Assembly: GCA_963738835.1 (NCBI GenBank) | Contig: CAVTYH010000005.1 | Span: 558,001-622,000 of the forward strand | DNA from: CAVTYH01 sp963738835 | GTDB taxonomy: Bacteria; Planctomycetota; Planctomycetia; Pirellulales; JADZDJ01 | Length of the DNA stretch: 64,000 nt | Direction: 5' to 3' | In this document: positions 43,522 to 55,611 of the stretch, in pieces | Layout: the number at the start of each line of letters is the position of its first letter | Position numbering within the stretch: the stretch's first letter is position 1 | Made by a program: the position numbers and the translations under genes | Notes under the pieces: generated by a model | Told to the model about the DNA's origin: nothing | Databases searched by the model: none | Seen by the model: only the letters and a program-made list of their open reading frames with translations

Positions 43522-43652
43522 CTCTCCCTCTCCCCGCCGCGGGAGAGGGCTGGGGTGAGGGGCACACTGTCTATGGGTGGCACGCCCTGAGTCCGCGAAG
43601 GGCGTGTTAAAAACGTCAGCCACGCCCTTCCTTGCGTCAGGGCGTGCCACCC
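43522..43652. repeat. Two adjacent palindromic repeats after the calpain gene
   Basis: First (43522-43561): CTCCCTCTCCCC-GCCGC-GGGAGAGGG, then CTGGGGTGAGG. Second (43575-43652): GGGTGGCACGCCCTGA near the left end and TCAGGGCGTGCCACCC at the right, with an inner GAAGGGCGTG / CACGCCCTTC pair, so a long nearly perfect hairpin. Both look like dispersed intergenic repeats and may also end transcription. Confidence 0.7.
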
Positions 43653-43788
43653 TAAGTTCGTTTCGCTCAGTTGAATTACGCATTGGCCAAGCCGATCGAG
43701 GCCGCTAAATCATCGGTTGCATCAACTGGGCTGCGGTGCGTGATGCTTAAAATATGCACAACCGCTAGCGGCGCGATATGATGACCGC

Positions 43789-44420
43789 ATGATGGCCACC
43801 ACTCCCGCCAAACCCCGCCGCCGCTGGCTGCGCTTCAGTTGCGCACTCTGCTGCTGGCAATCACGCTGCTCTGCATCTGGCTCGGCCCGAAAGTACTTGC
43901 CGCTCGCAGGCAACACGAAGCGGTCGCCGTATTTTCAGGAGCAATGCAATTTGATTATCAAATCGCAACCTTGCCAAATGGTCAGATCATTTACGATTAT
44001 AGAAGAACACCACCGGGACCGGAGTGGCTGAGGACAATGCTTGGCGACGATTTTTTTCGCACGGCAGTCGCTGCGGTATTTGACAATCGTATCATCAATG
44101 AATCCGACATAAATCAATTGTCCAAATTGCTTTCGCTGAAATCGATCCGCTTTTTCGAGACAGCAATTGTTCCTCCAGGCGCGGTACCACGGACCGGCAC
44201 GACACGTTCTGTTCAGGATAGCGACCTGCTAAATCTTAAAACGTTAACAAATCTTGAAGAACTCGATCTCAACGAGACCGCCGTTACCGATGCCGGATTG
44301 CAATATTTGATCTGTATGAAGAAATCGAAGGCCCTCGGTTTGGCGCGCACGAAAGTAACTCCGGCGGGCGTTCGCGAACTACAAAAATGGCTTCCTGAAA
44401 CAGAGATATCCGGCCCGTGA
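43789..44420 (+). CDS. Membrane-anchored leucine-rich-repeat protein, short copy (one frameshift)
   Basis: ATG at 43789 or 43792 gives P-A-K-P-R-R-R-W-L-R-F-S, and the next frame continues L-R-T-L-L-L-A-I-T-L-L-C-I-W-L-G. Adding one T to TT near 43837 restores the planctomycete LRR N-terminal anchor seen in the gene at 45251. After the single helix come a ~100-residue domain and two or so LRR units (L-E-E-L-D-L-N-E-T-A-V-T-D-A-G-L). Restored length about 210. It is a shorter paralogue of the 45251 gene and shares its C-terminal R-E-L-Q-K-x-L-P-x-T. Confidence 0.72.
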
Positions 44421-44498
44421 CTTGGGATTTCTGTCCGCCCTCTTAACCGATACGGCCGGGCAATGCATCGACCGCCTCCATCGCGCAGCTCGCCGTCA

Positions 44499-44753
44499 TC
44501 AGTTCTTCAGCACCGCCGCGTCTGCGGCAATTTCCACGCGATCGACAAGACAGCCGGCGGAAGCGATATCGGCAATTGCCGACCGAATGGCCGTTTCCAA
44601 ATCCTTTGCTTCACGGCTGAAATCGACGGCAACCGTTCCTTCACACGAACTCGGTGTGCCATCATCACAACCAGCGGCGAAGAGTTTGTCTGCCAGCTCG
44701 TCGTCGAGTTCCGGTGACCCGCTCAGGATTAAAGTGAAATCGTAAATGGTCAT
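44499..44753 (-). CDS. Small acidic conserved protein, second of a two-gene module
   Basis: 84 residues: IYDFTLILSGSPELDDELAD, L-F-A-A-G-C-D-D-G-T-P, TVAVDFSREAKDLETAIRSA. This pattern recurs in cyanobacteria and planctomycetes next to a protein like the one encoded just upstream (family recollection). No named function. Strong acidic character would suit an antitoxin, but that is inference. Confidence 0.6.
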   Translation of the reverse strand: MTIYDFTLILSGSPELDDELADKLFAAGCDDGTPSSCEGTVAVDFSREAKDLETAIRSAIADIASAGCLVDRVEIAADAAVLKN

Positions 44754-44763
44754 GGCCGGTTCC

Positions 44764-44994
44764 TCAAGGATTGTGATGCAGACAGCGATCTATCCGTCGG
44801 CGAATCTGGCTGGCATGGTTTTGCGGACTGCGCGGCGTTGAATAAACTGCGATTCGGCAGCCGTCTCGATCCGAAAGTGCACAATAGAGTTTACCATAGA
44901 TGTGCGCTCGCGGTCCTGCTTTCCCAAATCTCCAGCCGTGCTGCAAAGCGTACTCGATCGCCGCTTGAATCTCTTTCTTCGGATGGCGATCCAT
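44764..44994 (-). CDS. Small basic conserved protein, first of a two-gene module
   Basis: 76 residues: KEIQAAIEYALQHGWRFGKA, H-I-Y-G-K-L-Y-C, then V-Y-S-T-P-R-S-P-Q-N-H-A-S-Q-I-R-R-R-I-D. It is reminiscent of the small HicA/YcfA fold in its length, basic charge and the G-W-R-x-x-K-x-G pattern, but the catalytic His motif is not clear. It precedes an acidic partner by 10 bp. I treat the pair as a possible toxin-antitoxin module; not proven. Confidence 0.6.
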   Translation of the reverse strand: MDRHPKKEIQAAIEYALQHGWRFGKAGPRAHIYGKLYCALSDRDGCRIAVYSTPRSPQNHASQIRRRIDRCLHHNP

Positions 44995-45250
44995 GGGCTG
45001 TCGCTGGCAATGGTAGATTCAAGAAACTTCTGAATTATATCATTCAGGGTGGATTAACCACAATTTAGGGAATCCAAGGGTCGGGAGTCGGTTTCGGGGA
45101 AATGCTCGGATCGCAAATTCAGCGTCACGCTGAAAGCGCCGACTCCCGACCCCCTCCGGCCATCCATCCGGTTGTAACCCGGCGTGCGGGTTACTTCCCA
45201 ACCGACCCTATTTTGTGCAATGGCGATCGGTGCGTTATGATGCGTTCATC

Positions 45251-46411
45251 ATGACCACCGCCGCAAAACCCCGCCGCCGCTGGCTGCGTTTCAGCCTGCG
45301 TACCATGCTGCTGGTCATCACGTTGCTGTGCGTTTGGCTCGGACCTAAAATCATCGTCGCCCGCCGGCAACACGAAGCGGTGGAGGCGATTCTAAAAACG
45401 GGTGGTGAAGTCGAGTTCGATTATCAAATGGTGCCATCAGGCATCGAGCCAGATGAATTCGGATATAAGAGTGGGGCAGACGTATTGCCTCCCGGCCCCG
45501 CCTGGCTGCGGAAGATAATCGGCGATGAGTTCTTTTGCGATGTCGTGCGAGTAACCCTTAAAGGACGCATCATTCATGAGTCGGATTTCGCCCAACTGGC
45601 CAAGCTCCCGCGGCTCCGAGAGGTCTGGCTGGTAGGCAATACACAGATCGAACTCAATGACGCCGGCATTCAACGGCCGCTCGAGGATGCCGACCTCCAC
45701 GTGCTCCAAGACCTCAGCCAGCTTCGAGTTCTCGGAATATATCCCGTCGACGGACAAAGAATGCCCAATATTAAAGGTCCCAGATTTGCGAATCTCATTG
45801 GGTTGAAGCATCTTCGAAGGCTTGATCTAGATAATACGAATTTTGACGACAAGGGAATGCAACATATCGGTAAGTTGACGGCACTCAAGTCGTTATCTCT
45901 GGACAACACTCGTATTACCGATGCCGGCCTGGCGCAGCTTGAGAATCTTAGCAACCTCGAATTGCTCGACTTAAACGGCACCAATATTACTGACGCCGGT
46001 CTGTTGCATCTCCAGCATCTGAATAACCTGAAGTACCTGTGTCTGCATCGCACAAAAGTAACGGGCGCCGGACTGCGGTTTCTGCATTCGAAGCGTCTCG
46101 AACTCCTGGGCCTTAACGACACTCCTTTCAACGACGAGGGAATGGAGCAGATCGGCAAGAATAGTAACTTCCAATATCTGAATCTGTACCTCTGCGGCAC
46201 GCTCATTACAGATGCAGGCTTAAAACATGTTCAGGACGTGAAGTTTGCCGCACTGTATTTGAACAATACTCAGATCACCGACGCCGGTCTAAGATATTTG
46301 TACGGATTCGGGCAGTTGATGCATCTCGATCTGGAACACACTCGAGCAACTGCCGACGGAATTCGCGAATTGCAGAAGTCGCTGCCGACGACGCGGATTG
46401 AAGGCCCGTGA
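45251..46411 (+). CDS. Membrane-anchored leucine-rich-repeat protein
   Basis: 386 residues. The basic start PRRRWLRFSLRTMLLVITLL forms the single N-terminal anchor. A spacer domain with P-G-P-A-W-L-R-K-I-I-G-D-E-F-F follows, shared with the 43789 paralogue. From residue 120 there are about nine ~24-residue LRR units of the L-x-x-L-x-L-x-x-T-x-I-T-D-A-G-L type, for example L-D-L-N-G-T-N-I-T-D-A-G-L. The repeats probably face the periplasm. Function unknown; such genes are expanded in planctomycetes. Confidence 0.85.
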   Translation: MTTAAKPRRRWLRFSLRTMLLVITLLCVWLGPKIIVARRQHEAVEAILKTGGEVEFDYQMVPSGIEPDEFGYKSGADVLPPGPAWLRKIIGDEFFCDVVRVTLKGRIIHESDFAQLAKLPRLREVWLVGNTQIELNDAGIQRPLEDADLHVLQDLSQLRVLGIYPVDGQRMPNIKGPRFANLIGLKHLRRLDLDNTNFDDKGMQHIGKLTALKSLSLDNTRITDAGLAQLENLSNLELLDLNGTNITDAGLLHLQHLNNLKYLCLHRTKVTGAGLRFLHSKRLELLGLNDTPFNDEGMEQIGKNSNFQYLNLYLCGTLITDAGLKHVQDVKFAALYLNNTQITDAGLRYLYGFGQLMHLDLEHTRATADGIRELQKSLPTTRIEGP

Positions 46412-46687
46412 CTTGGATTTGATTTGGTCTTCCTGACCGACACGGTAGGACTATGTATCGGTTTGCTCTGTGCTCTCCGTGCCTCCGTGGTGAATTTAGC
46501 CCTTAGCCCGCGCTGCTCACTTTCGCCATTGACAACAAATTATATGTACACTATATTGCAACATTGGAACTCTGGTTCCCTTTCCCGCCGTCGGGATTGT
46601 CGCTCTTTGGCAATTTAGCAAGTGATTTACCCGACCTCGGATTTGGCTGTCCGAGGTTGGGCTAGACTGCGCGGGCACAGGAATCGA
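46412..46687. other. Gene-free spacer after the LRR gene
   Basis: No ORF with support. It holds an isolated CTCCGTGCCTCCGTGGTGAA half-element near 46470, related to the arms of the next repeat, and an AT-rich stretch around 46540. Confidence 0.4.
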
Positions 46688-46897
46688 ACCGCGGAGGCGC
46701 AGAGACGAGATTGGCCGCAGATGAACGCGGAGGCACGCGAATCAGACAGGGAATTCAGGAATTCGAATTCGAGGTCATGTCGATGATCGCCGGCGATCAT
46801 CAGAACCTTCTCCTTCATTTGCGTTTATTCGCGTTCATTTGCGGCCGATCAAAAATGTCTTCTCCGCGCCTCCGCGCCTCAGCGTCTCGGCGGTGAA
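46688..46897. repeat. Inverted CCGCGGAGGCGCAGAG element without a gene
   Basis: The left arm (46688-46740) has ACCGCGGAGGCGCAGAGACG, then GGCCGCAGATGAACGCG. The right arm (46818-46897) is the imperfect inverse: GCGTTCATTTGCGGCC, then CTCCGCGCCTCCGCGCCTC and AGCGTCTCGGCGGT. About 75 bp without coding potential lies between. Same family as the arms at 13941 and 5058. Confidence 0.65.
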
Positions 46898-46934
46898 AAG
46901 CTGCTTGACCGCCGCTCGCGCGTGGCTGGGAAAA

Positions 46935-47341
46935 GTGATGGAAAAATGTCGGCGCGAAAATCCCGTATTTTCCGAGCTTTTTAGCAAAACACTTTACCAT
47001 CGATTCTTGAATTTCGCGCAAGCGCACTCTCTGTCAGCCGTGGTCGTCACCGATGCACGACATAGAAGTAACTCGAGCGCGCGAGTGGCAGAGGGAGCAA
47101 TGATGGAGCAATGTTTTTCGAAAACGCCTTGTTTTCCAGGCTGGTTTTCCAAACATTGCCCCCTCGATTTCTAATTTTCGCGCGAGTGCTTCTCTTTCGC
47201 ACCGATCGTTCAGCATCTGCGCGGAAGAGGTCTTCGCAAGCGCGTGCCCAAGTGCTGCCCAAATGTTGGCGCGAAAACCCCGTATTTTCCAGGCTTTTTG
47301 CGCAAACATTTGGGCGTCGGTTTTTAATTTTCGCGCGCGTG
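46935..47341. repeat. Three tandem copies of a ~90-bp hairpin unit
   Basis: Copies start near 46935, 47101 and 47251. Each has a left stem (e.g. GCCCAAATGTTGGCGC), the loop block CCCGTATTTTCC-AGGC-TTTT or a variant, a right stem (GCGCAAACATTTGGGC), then AATTTTCGCGCG. The stems differ between copies, but each right stem is complementary to its own left stem (GATGGAAAAATGT / ACACTTTACCATC; GAGCAATGTTT / AAACATTGC). Compensatory divergence implies selection on the fold. No ORF is supported here. Confidence 0.7.
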
Positions 47342-47438
47342 AGTAATTGGCGATTGGCAACTAGCGATTAGCAATTAGCCGCCAAGCGGAACTGCGTCGC
47401 AGTTTCATCGATGGCTAATCGCTAGTCGCTAATTACTC
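47341..47438. repeat. Inverted GAGTAATTGGCGA element before metH end
   Basis: Left arm 47341-47380 contains GAGTAATTGGCGA and CTAGCGATTAGCAATTAGCC; right arm 47413-47438 is GGCTAATCGC and TAGTCGCTAATTACTC. Imperfect pairing over about 26-40 bp, 13 bp before the metH stop. Confidence 0.6.
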
Positions 47439-47450
47439 ATCGCTTCCCGA

Positions 47451-51154
<3,704 letters not shown>

Positions 51155-51486
51155 ATTTTGCGTTTCACCCGAGATAGTTTGGTCGATGCAACATGGCAAA
51201 TTAACAGTAGTTACGGCGGAGGAATCAGGCAACTTACTTGCGATTCTTGGCAGCATGCAAGTATCTCACACGCACCCAGGCCGGGCAATCGGCGAATCGC
51301 CCGCTTGCTATCGGTTGTCTCCATTTTACCTGCTGGGGAAAGTCGCCGCCCTTGGGCTATCGCTCAAGGTCGCTACAACCCGAACCCGATAATGAGGACA
51401 GCGCTACGCTCTGCGCTGGGCGTGCCGACGTGCGCAGGTAGCGATTTCAGAGCGGATTGCCTCGCGAACCAGGAAAGGTTTGCTCG

Positions 51487-52398
51487 ATGGGTTACGGGCC
51501 ACACATCATCCGACCCCAACATCGCCGCCAGGCTGCGCCGGCCGTTATTGCCGACTCGATGGGCAATGTCGAACGAAGAACTCGCGTCTTGATCCGAGTG
51601 CCGGCGATCCAGGTGGACAAAGCCGTCACTCGCTTGCCAGATACGACAAGCAATGTGGGCACAGGTTCAGCGGCGTCGGAAGTGAAAGAGCCGGAATTGC
51701 GAATTGATGCAGCCCACGCAGATTTGCCCTCGCCGCACTTGGCACCTCCGGTGTGGTTGCAGAACCAGAGTGGGTGGCTGGCCGGAATTTTGACGAGAAA
51801 GTCGCTGTTGGCCTTGGCCTTAATTGTTGCGGGGGCTGTTGCGCTGGTGATTGTCAACACGCGAACAGGACGCGGTCAAAAGCCAGGCCAAGAATTGCAT
51901 GGCGCGGAAGCCGCGAACGACCGAGCTCACGCTGATGTGCGGTCTGCCGGTCGTGCTGACATCAAAACGGAAGACGCCAGTACAAAAACATCGACGACCG
52001 ACGCCGCAATGACGGCGAAGCCGCCCAGGGCACAGTTACAAACCAACGGCAATGCTGTTGGTCCTGCACTTTCAGTGAGCAGCACTCCTACTGGCGCGAG
52101 AAGCTGGCCGACATCCGGCAACACGTCGTGGCGAATGCCAGCGGCCTCGAACGTGCCGGCCGCGCTTGGTCCCGTGAGCCCAAACCAACCTGTGGATGCC
52201 GCAGCCAATCGGCCAGGTCTGGCACCTAACCAAACGACGACGAGCAATATGAATTCCATACCGTCGCTGCCAGACTATCAACCACCGCAGCCATCGACCC
52301 TGCAGCAGAGCAGCGGCAACAGTAGCGGTTTTGCGTCGGGCCTCAATGCAGCGTTTCGTGGCGATCTTGACAAAATTCCATCCACCGTGCCGCGATGA
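51487..52398 (+). CDS. Single-pass membrane protein with long Ser/Thr/Pro-rich tail
   Basis: 303 residues. Residues 1-100 are unremarkable and include IRVPAIQVDKAV. One hydrophobic helix (about 103-122, SLLALALIVAGAVALVIVNT) is followed by a ~180-residue region rich in Ala, Ser, Thr, Pro and Asn. I recognise no domain. Its stop overlaps the next ATPase start (ATGA). The context suggests a membrane partner of the two ATPases, perhaps in the place of a Wzz-like chain-length protein; this is inference. The 330-bp gap between it and metH shows no further gene. Confidence 0.65.
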   Translation: MGYGPHIIRPQHRRQAAPAVIADSMGNVERRTRVLIRVPAIQVDKAVTRLPDTTSNVGTGSAASEVKEPELRIDAAHADLPSPHLAPPVWLQNQSGWLAGILTRKSLLALALIVAGAVALVIVNTRTGRGQKPGQELHGAEAANDRAHADVRSAGRADIKTEDASTKTSTTDAAMTAKPPRAQLQTNGNAVGPALSVSSTPTGARSWPTSGNTSWRMPAASNVPAALGPVSPNQPVDAAANRPGLAPNQTTTSNMNSIPSLPDYQPPQPSTLQQSSGNSSGFASGLNAAFRGDLDKIPSTVPR

Positions 52399-53543
52399 GC
52401 ATTACCGACCAGGCATTTATTCGAGCTTTTCGTGATCCGGCCGCCGCCAAGTTGGCCGCCGGAAGCGCGTCGGCAAGTTTGCAGCCGGAGATTAAAATCT
52501 CAAAAATCTTACCGAAAATTCGAGCGGCCGGCTTAAAACCAGCGACAGTTGATTTAACACAATCGTCAGAAAGCCAATCGGATTCGCGCGGTTTGGTTTC
52601 AAATGTTATCGAAGCTGGACCGAATGGCGATTGGAGCACGAGTTTTGCCACGATCGACGTCGGGCTAGATTCGCCAGTGCCGCCGCCGCACGCCGCTTTC
52701 AAAGCGAGTGTGAAATCGTCGGACTCGCCGTTAGCAACTGCAGCTCGGCCTAAGTCCAAAATCGGATCACGGCCGGTTTTTCCGCCGGTAGTACGAACCC
52801 CGTCGCCATTTGGGAAATCAGCCAAGGCATCGTTGTCGTCATTCACCGGATCGATAGCATCGCAGGTGGCGACCGAATCGCAACGGCCGGCGCTCGAGGT
52901 CGATGCAGTGCGCTGGCCGGCGATTTGCGAATTGTTGCTGAAAGAGCACGCCGAGCAGTTTGATCAATTGGCCGATGAAGCTCGCCCGGAGTGCTTGGAC
53001 GGCCGCAAGGTGATTGGCATCACAGGCATCGATCGGGGCGAAGGCCGCACCACGTTGGCCCTGTGTCTTGCCCGGCGATTGACATCACAAAACATGCAAG
53101 TTGCGATCGTAGACGCCGATTTCGCTTCGCCAAGTCTGGCCGAGCGGTTGGGCCTTAGCGTGGAGCAAGGATGGGAAGCTGTTCTCGATGGTCGAGAGTC
53201 GATTTGGGAACTGATGATCGAGTCGAAAGCCGATCGTCTGGCGGTTTTGCCGCTGGCGGGCCCTGTCGCAATCGATACCGTCGTTGGACTTCAATACCGT
53301 GTAGCAGCCGCGTTTCAAGAGTTGTCGGAGCATTATGACGCGATTGTCGTTGATGCCGGTCCGATCGCTGTAGAGTCATCCAACTTGAATTGGCTGCTGC
53401 AACCAAACTGTGGCGTGAGTGGATTGGTTGTTGCTCACGATGTTCGACGCAACGAAGGCACCCGGTTGGCCGCGGTATGTCTACAGCTTGCGGAAGCGAA
53501 CGTGACGCAGCTGGGAATTGCGGAAATGTTTGTGAATTCATAA
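52395..53543 (+). CDS. MinD/ParA- or BY-kinase-like P-loop ATPase with disordered N-terminus
   Basis: 382 residues. Residues 1-165 are low-complexity. The ATPase domain starts with VIGITGIDRGEGRTTLALCL, a deviant Walker A in which K-G-G-x-G-K becomes D-R-G-E-G-R, then QVAIVDADFASPSLAERLG (Walker A'), and HYDAIVVDAGPI (Walker B). This resembles the CpsD/Wzc kinase domain and capsule-type ParA proteins. The C-terminal Tyr cluster of BY-kinases is absent. The lysine change could weaken ATP hydrolysis. It is coupled to the gene before it and lies 7 bp before the ExeA-like gene. Confidence 0.75.
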   Translation: MSITDQAFIRAFRDPAAAKLAAGSASASLQPEIKISKILPKIRAAGLKPATVDLTQSSESQSDSRGLVSNVIEAGPNGDWSTSFATIDVGLDSPVPPPHAAFKASVKSSDSPLATAARPKSKIGSRPVFPPVVRTPSPFGKSAKASLSSFTGSIASQVATESQRPALEVDAVRWPAICELLLKEHAEQFDQLADEARPECLDGRKVIGITGIDRGEGRTTLALCLARRLTSQNMQVAIVDADFASPSLAERLGLSVEQGWEAVLDGRESIWELMIESKADRLAVLPLAGPVAIDTVVGLQYRVAAAFQELSEHYDAIVVDAGPIAVESSNLNWLLQPNCGVSGLVVAHDVRRNEGTRLAAVCLQLAEANVTQLGIAEMFVNS

Positions 53544-53550
53544 CCCGGCC

Positions 53551-54447
53551 GTGTTGGTCGGAAAAAACGCAAACTTGTACGAAGCTTACTGGCAACTCGA
53601 TCGGCGGCCGTTCGAGAACACCTCGGACCCGCGATTTTATTACCCCGGCGAAAGCCATCAAGGGGCGATGCTGAAGCTGCGCTATGCGGTGGAAAACCGC
53701 CGCGGCGGGGCACTTTTGTGCGGTGCCTCGGGGAGCGGCAAGACTTTGCTGGTGCAGCAATTGAAGCGACATTTAGGCAAACAATCGCGTCCCTTCGTGC
53801 AGCTGGTGTTTCCACAAATGCCGGCCGAAGCCTTGTTGGCCTATTTGGCCGACGAGTTGGCCGCTCCAATTGCTTCAACTTTCGAGGCGGCTTCAACATT
53901 ACAGCCATTCCAGATGGCAGATAGTCGTTCAACTCGACACGGCATCGAAGAAACGATCCGGCGAATTGAGCAATCTCTTGCGCAGAATTCTGCGCAAAGC
54001 GAACATGCCGTAGTGGTGATCGATGAAGCGCATTTGCTGGACGACACGCGCACGCTGGAAGCCCTGCGGTTGCTCTTGAATTTTGAAAACGATTCTCAGC
54101 CGGCGCTGACGCTGCTGTTGGTCGGACAACCCGGGCTTTTGCCCCAGATCGATCGTATGCCGGCGCTGGAAGAACGATTAGGCGTGAAGTGTTTGCTGCG
54201 GCCATTCAACACCGATGAGACCGCAGGCTATGTAAATCTTCGACTGCAAGCTGCTGGGGCGAAAGATCAAATCTTTAAGCCAGCGGCGCTGGAAGCGTTG
54301 CACGAATTGTCGCACGGGCTGGCTCGGCAGATCAACCGGCTTTGCGATTTGGCTCTTCTTGTGGGCTACGCAGAAGAACGGAAGAGCATTGACGCGGAGC
54401 AGTTGGAGGCGGTCGCGCAGGAATTGGTCACGGTCGCGCCCGAATAG
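53551..54447 (+). CDS. ExeA/XrtA-associated-type AAA ATPase
   Basis: 298 residues with a GTG start. Y-W-Q-L-D-R-R-P-F-E-N-T-S-D-P-R-F-Y-Y opens the protein, as in ExeA, MshM and the ATPase of PEP-CTERM/exosortase EPS loci. Walker A is GALLCGASGSGKTLLVQQL; Walker B is VVVIDEAHLLDD; then LLVGQPGLLPQIDRMPALEER (sensor region). Members power assembly of secretion or polysaccharide systems. It ends 3 bp from the convergent thiO gene. Confidence 0.85.
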   Translation: MLVGKNANLYEAYWQLDRRPFENTSDPRFYYPGESHQGAMLKLRYAVENRRGGALLCGASGSGKTLLVQQLKRHLGKQSRPFVQLVFPQMPAEALLAYLADELAAPIASTFEAASTLQPFQMADSRSTRHGIEETIRRIEQSLAQNSAQSEHAVVVIDEAHLLDDTRTLEALRLLLNFENDSQPALTLLLVGQPGLLPQIDRMPALEERLGVKCLLRPFNTDETAGYVNLRLQAAGAKDQIFKPAALEALHELSHGLARQINRLCDLALLVGYAEERKSIDAEQLEAVAQELVTVAPE

Positions 54448-54450
54448 CTG

Positions 54451-55590
54451 TCACGCGGCGCGATCTGGGCGAAATGGCGTCATGTCGACGCCCGGCGATT
54501 CGCCCCGGATCATGCGACTCATCACGACGGCGGTGCCGGTCGAAAGGTACAAGCCGGCGCGGTAATGGCCCGTGGCGACGAATGCATTTTCAAGACCGGG
54601 CACTCGGCCAAGGTACGGCAACTCATCAACGCTCGCCGGCCGGAAGCCGGTCCAGCAACGCTCTACGCTGACTGTCTTCAGCTCGGGAATAAGGTCAGTT
54701 GCGAAATTGAGCAGGTCGGCAACGGCCGCCGCGGTATTGCGGCGATCGAAACCGACATCTTCCAACGTCGAGCCGACCAGCATCTGCCCATCGTCTCGCT
54801 GCAACAGGTAGTGGCGGCCGGGCAGCATATTGTTACGTCCAACGTTGATCACTCGTCCGACAATGCGCCGCGGGCAGTTCAAAAGCACGATTTGTCCGCG
54901 AATCGGCTTTACATGAATGCGCAGCCCCAAGCGGGCGGCGATTGGTTCCGACCAAGAGCCTGCGGCAATAACGACTTGATCTGCAGCAACGTCGCCAAGA
55001 TTGGTGCGCACGGAAGAGGCACTTTCGCCTTGAATAGAAAAATCATAAACCGCCGCGCCCTGCGAAATCTCGACGCCTCGTTTTAAACAGGCCGCCAGCA
55101 GCGCTCGCAAATGCCGAGGACTACGGATTTGTGTTTCCTCTTCGACGAGGGCTGCGCCGGCCAGACCGCAACGGTCGTAGGCCCCGGCCAGATCGGGTTC
55201 CATTTTGTCGAGGTCAGCGTTGTGCAGCCATTTGACCGTCAGCCCCTCACGTCGCCAGCGCTCGCAGGTCTGCAAAAGTTCGGCGGAAGCCGTATCGGTT
55301 TTTGCCAGATAGATTCCGCCGCAGCGGCGATAGCCATTGTCGATGCCGGTTTCTTCACGGAGCCGGGCCGACCATTCGGCATGCAATTGTGCGCTGAAAC
55401 CAGCCAGCCAATCTGCCGGTGGCGCCCGCATGCGAAACTTGCACGCCGGCAAGATTCCAGCCGCCGCCCAAGAAGCTTCGCGGCCCGGTTCGCCCTGATC
55501 GAGCAACCGCACCTTGACGCCTTGGCCGGCGAGTTCATACGCCAACGACAAGCCGATTACACCGCCGCCAACAATCAAGACATCAGGCAT
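54451..55590 (-). CDS. thiO: Glycine oxidase ThiO
   Basis: FAD-dependent oxidase that makes iminoglycine from glycine for the thiazole part of thiamine. 379 residues: PDVLIVGGGVIGLSLAYELA is the FAD-binding N-terminus, then ASWAAAGILPA, HVKPIRGQIVLL, VGSTLEDVGFD and a C-terminal RPASVDELPYLGRVPG and VATGHYRAGLYLSTGTA. This is the ThiO/DAO pattern. No other thi gene is adjacent; thiC is at the other end of the window. Confidence 0.9.
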   Translation of the reverse strand: MPDVLIVGGGVIGLSLAYELAGQGVKVRLLDQGEPGREASWAAAGILPACKFRMRAPPADWLAGFSAQLHAEWSARLREETGIDNGYRRCGGIYLAKTDTASAELLQTCERWRREGLTVKWLHNADLDKMEPDLAGAYDRCGLAGAALVEEETQIRSPRHLRALLAACLKRGVEISQGAAVYDFSIQGESASSVRTNLGDVAADQVVIAAGSWSEPIAARLGLRIHVKPIRGQIVLLNCPRRIVGRVINVGRNNMLPGRHYLLQRDDGQMLVGSTLEDVGFDRRNTAAAVADLLNFATDLIPELKTVSVERCWTGFRPASVDELPYLGRVPGLENAFVATGHYRAGLYLSTGTAVVMSRMIRGESPGVDMTPFRPDRAA

Positions 55591-55611
55591 GTCGTCCTTA
55601 CTATAACTATG

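Noticed and set aside
46661..46720. tRNA T-arm-like GGTTCGATTCC on the minus strand
   Set aside because: No T-stem, acceptor or anticodon arm can be formed; the sequence is part of the CGCAGAG repeat.
46935..47341. CRISPR array
   Set aside because: Only three units, ~90 bp each with internal hairpins and irregular spacing; no cas genes.
51155..51486. Cobalamin or SAM riboswitch upstream of metH
   Set aside because: No B12 box or SAM/SAH aptamer core recognised on the minus strand.
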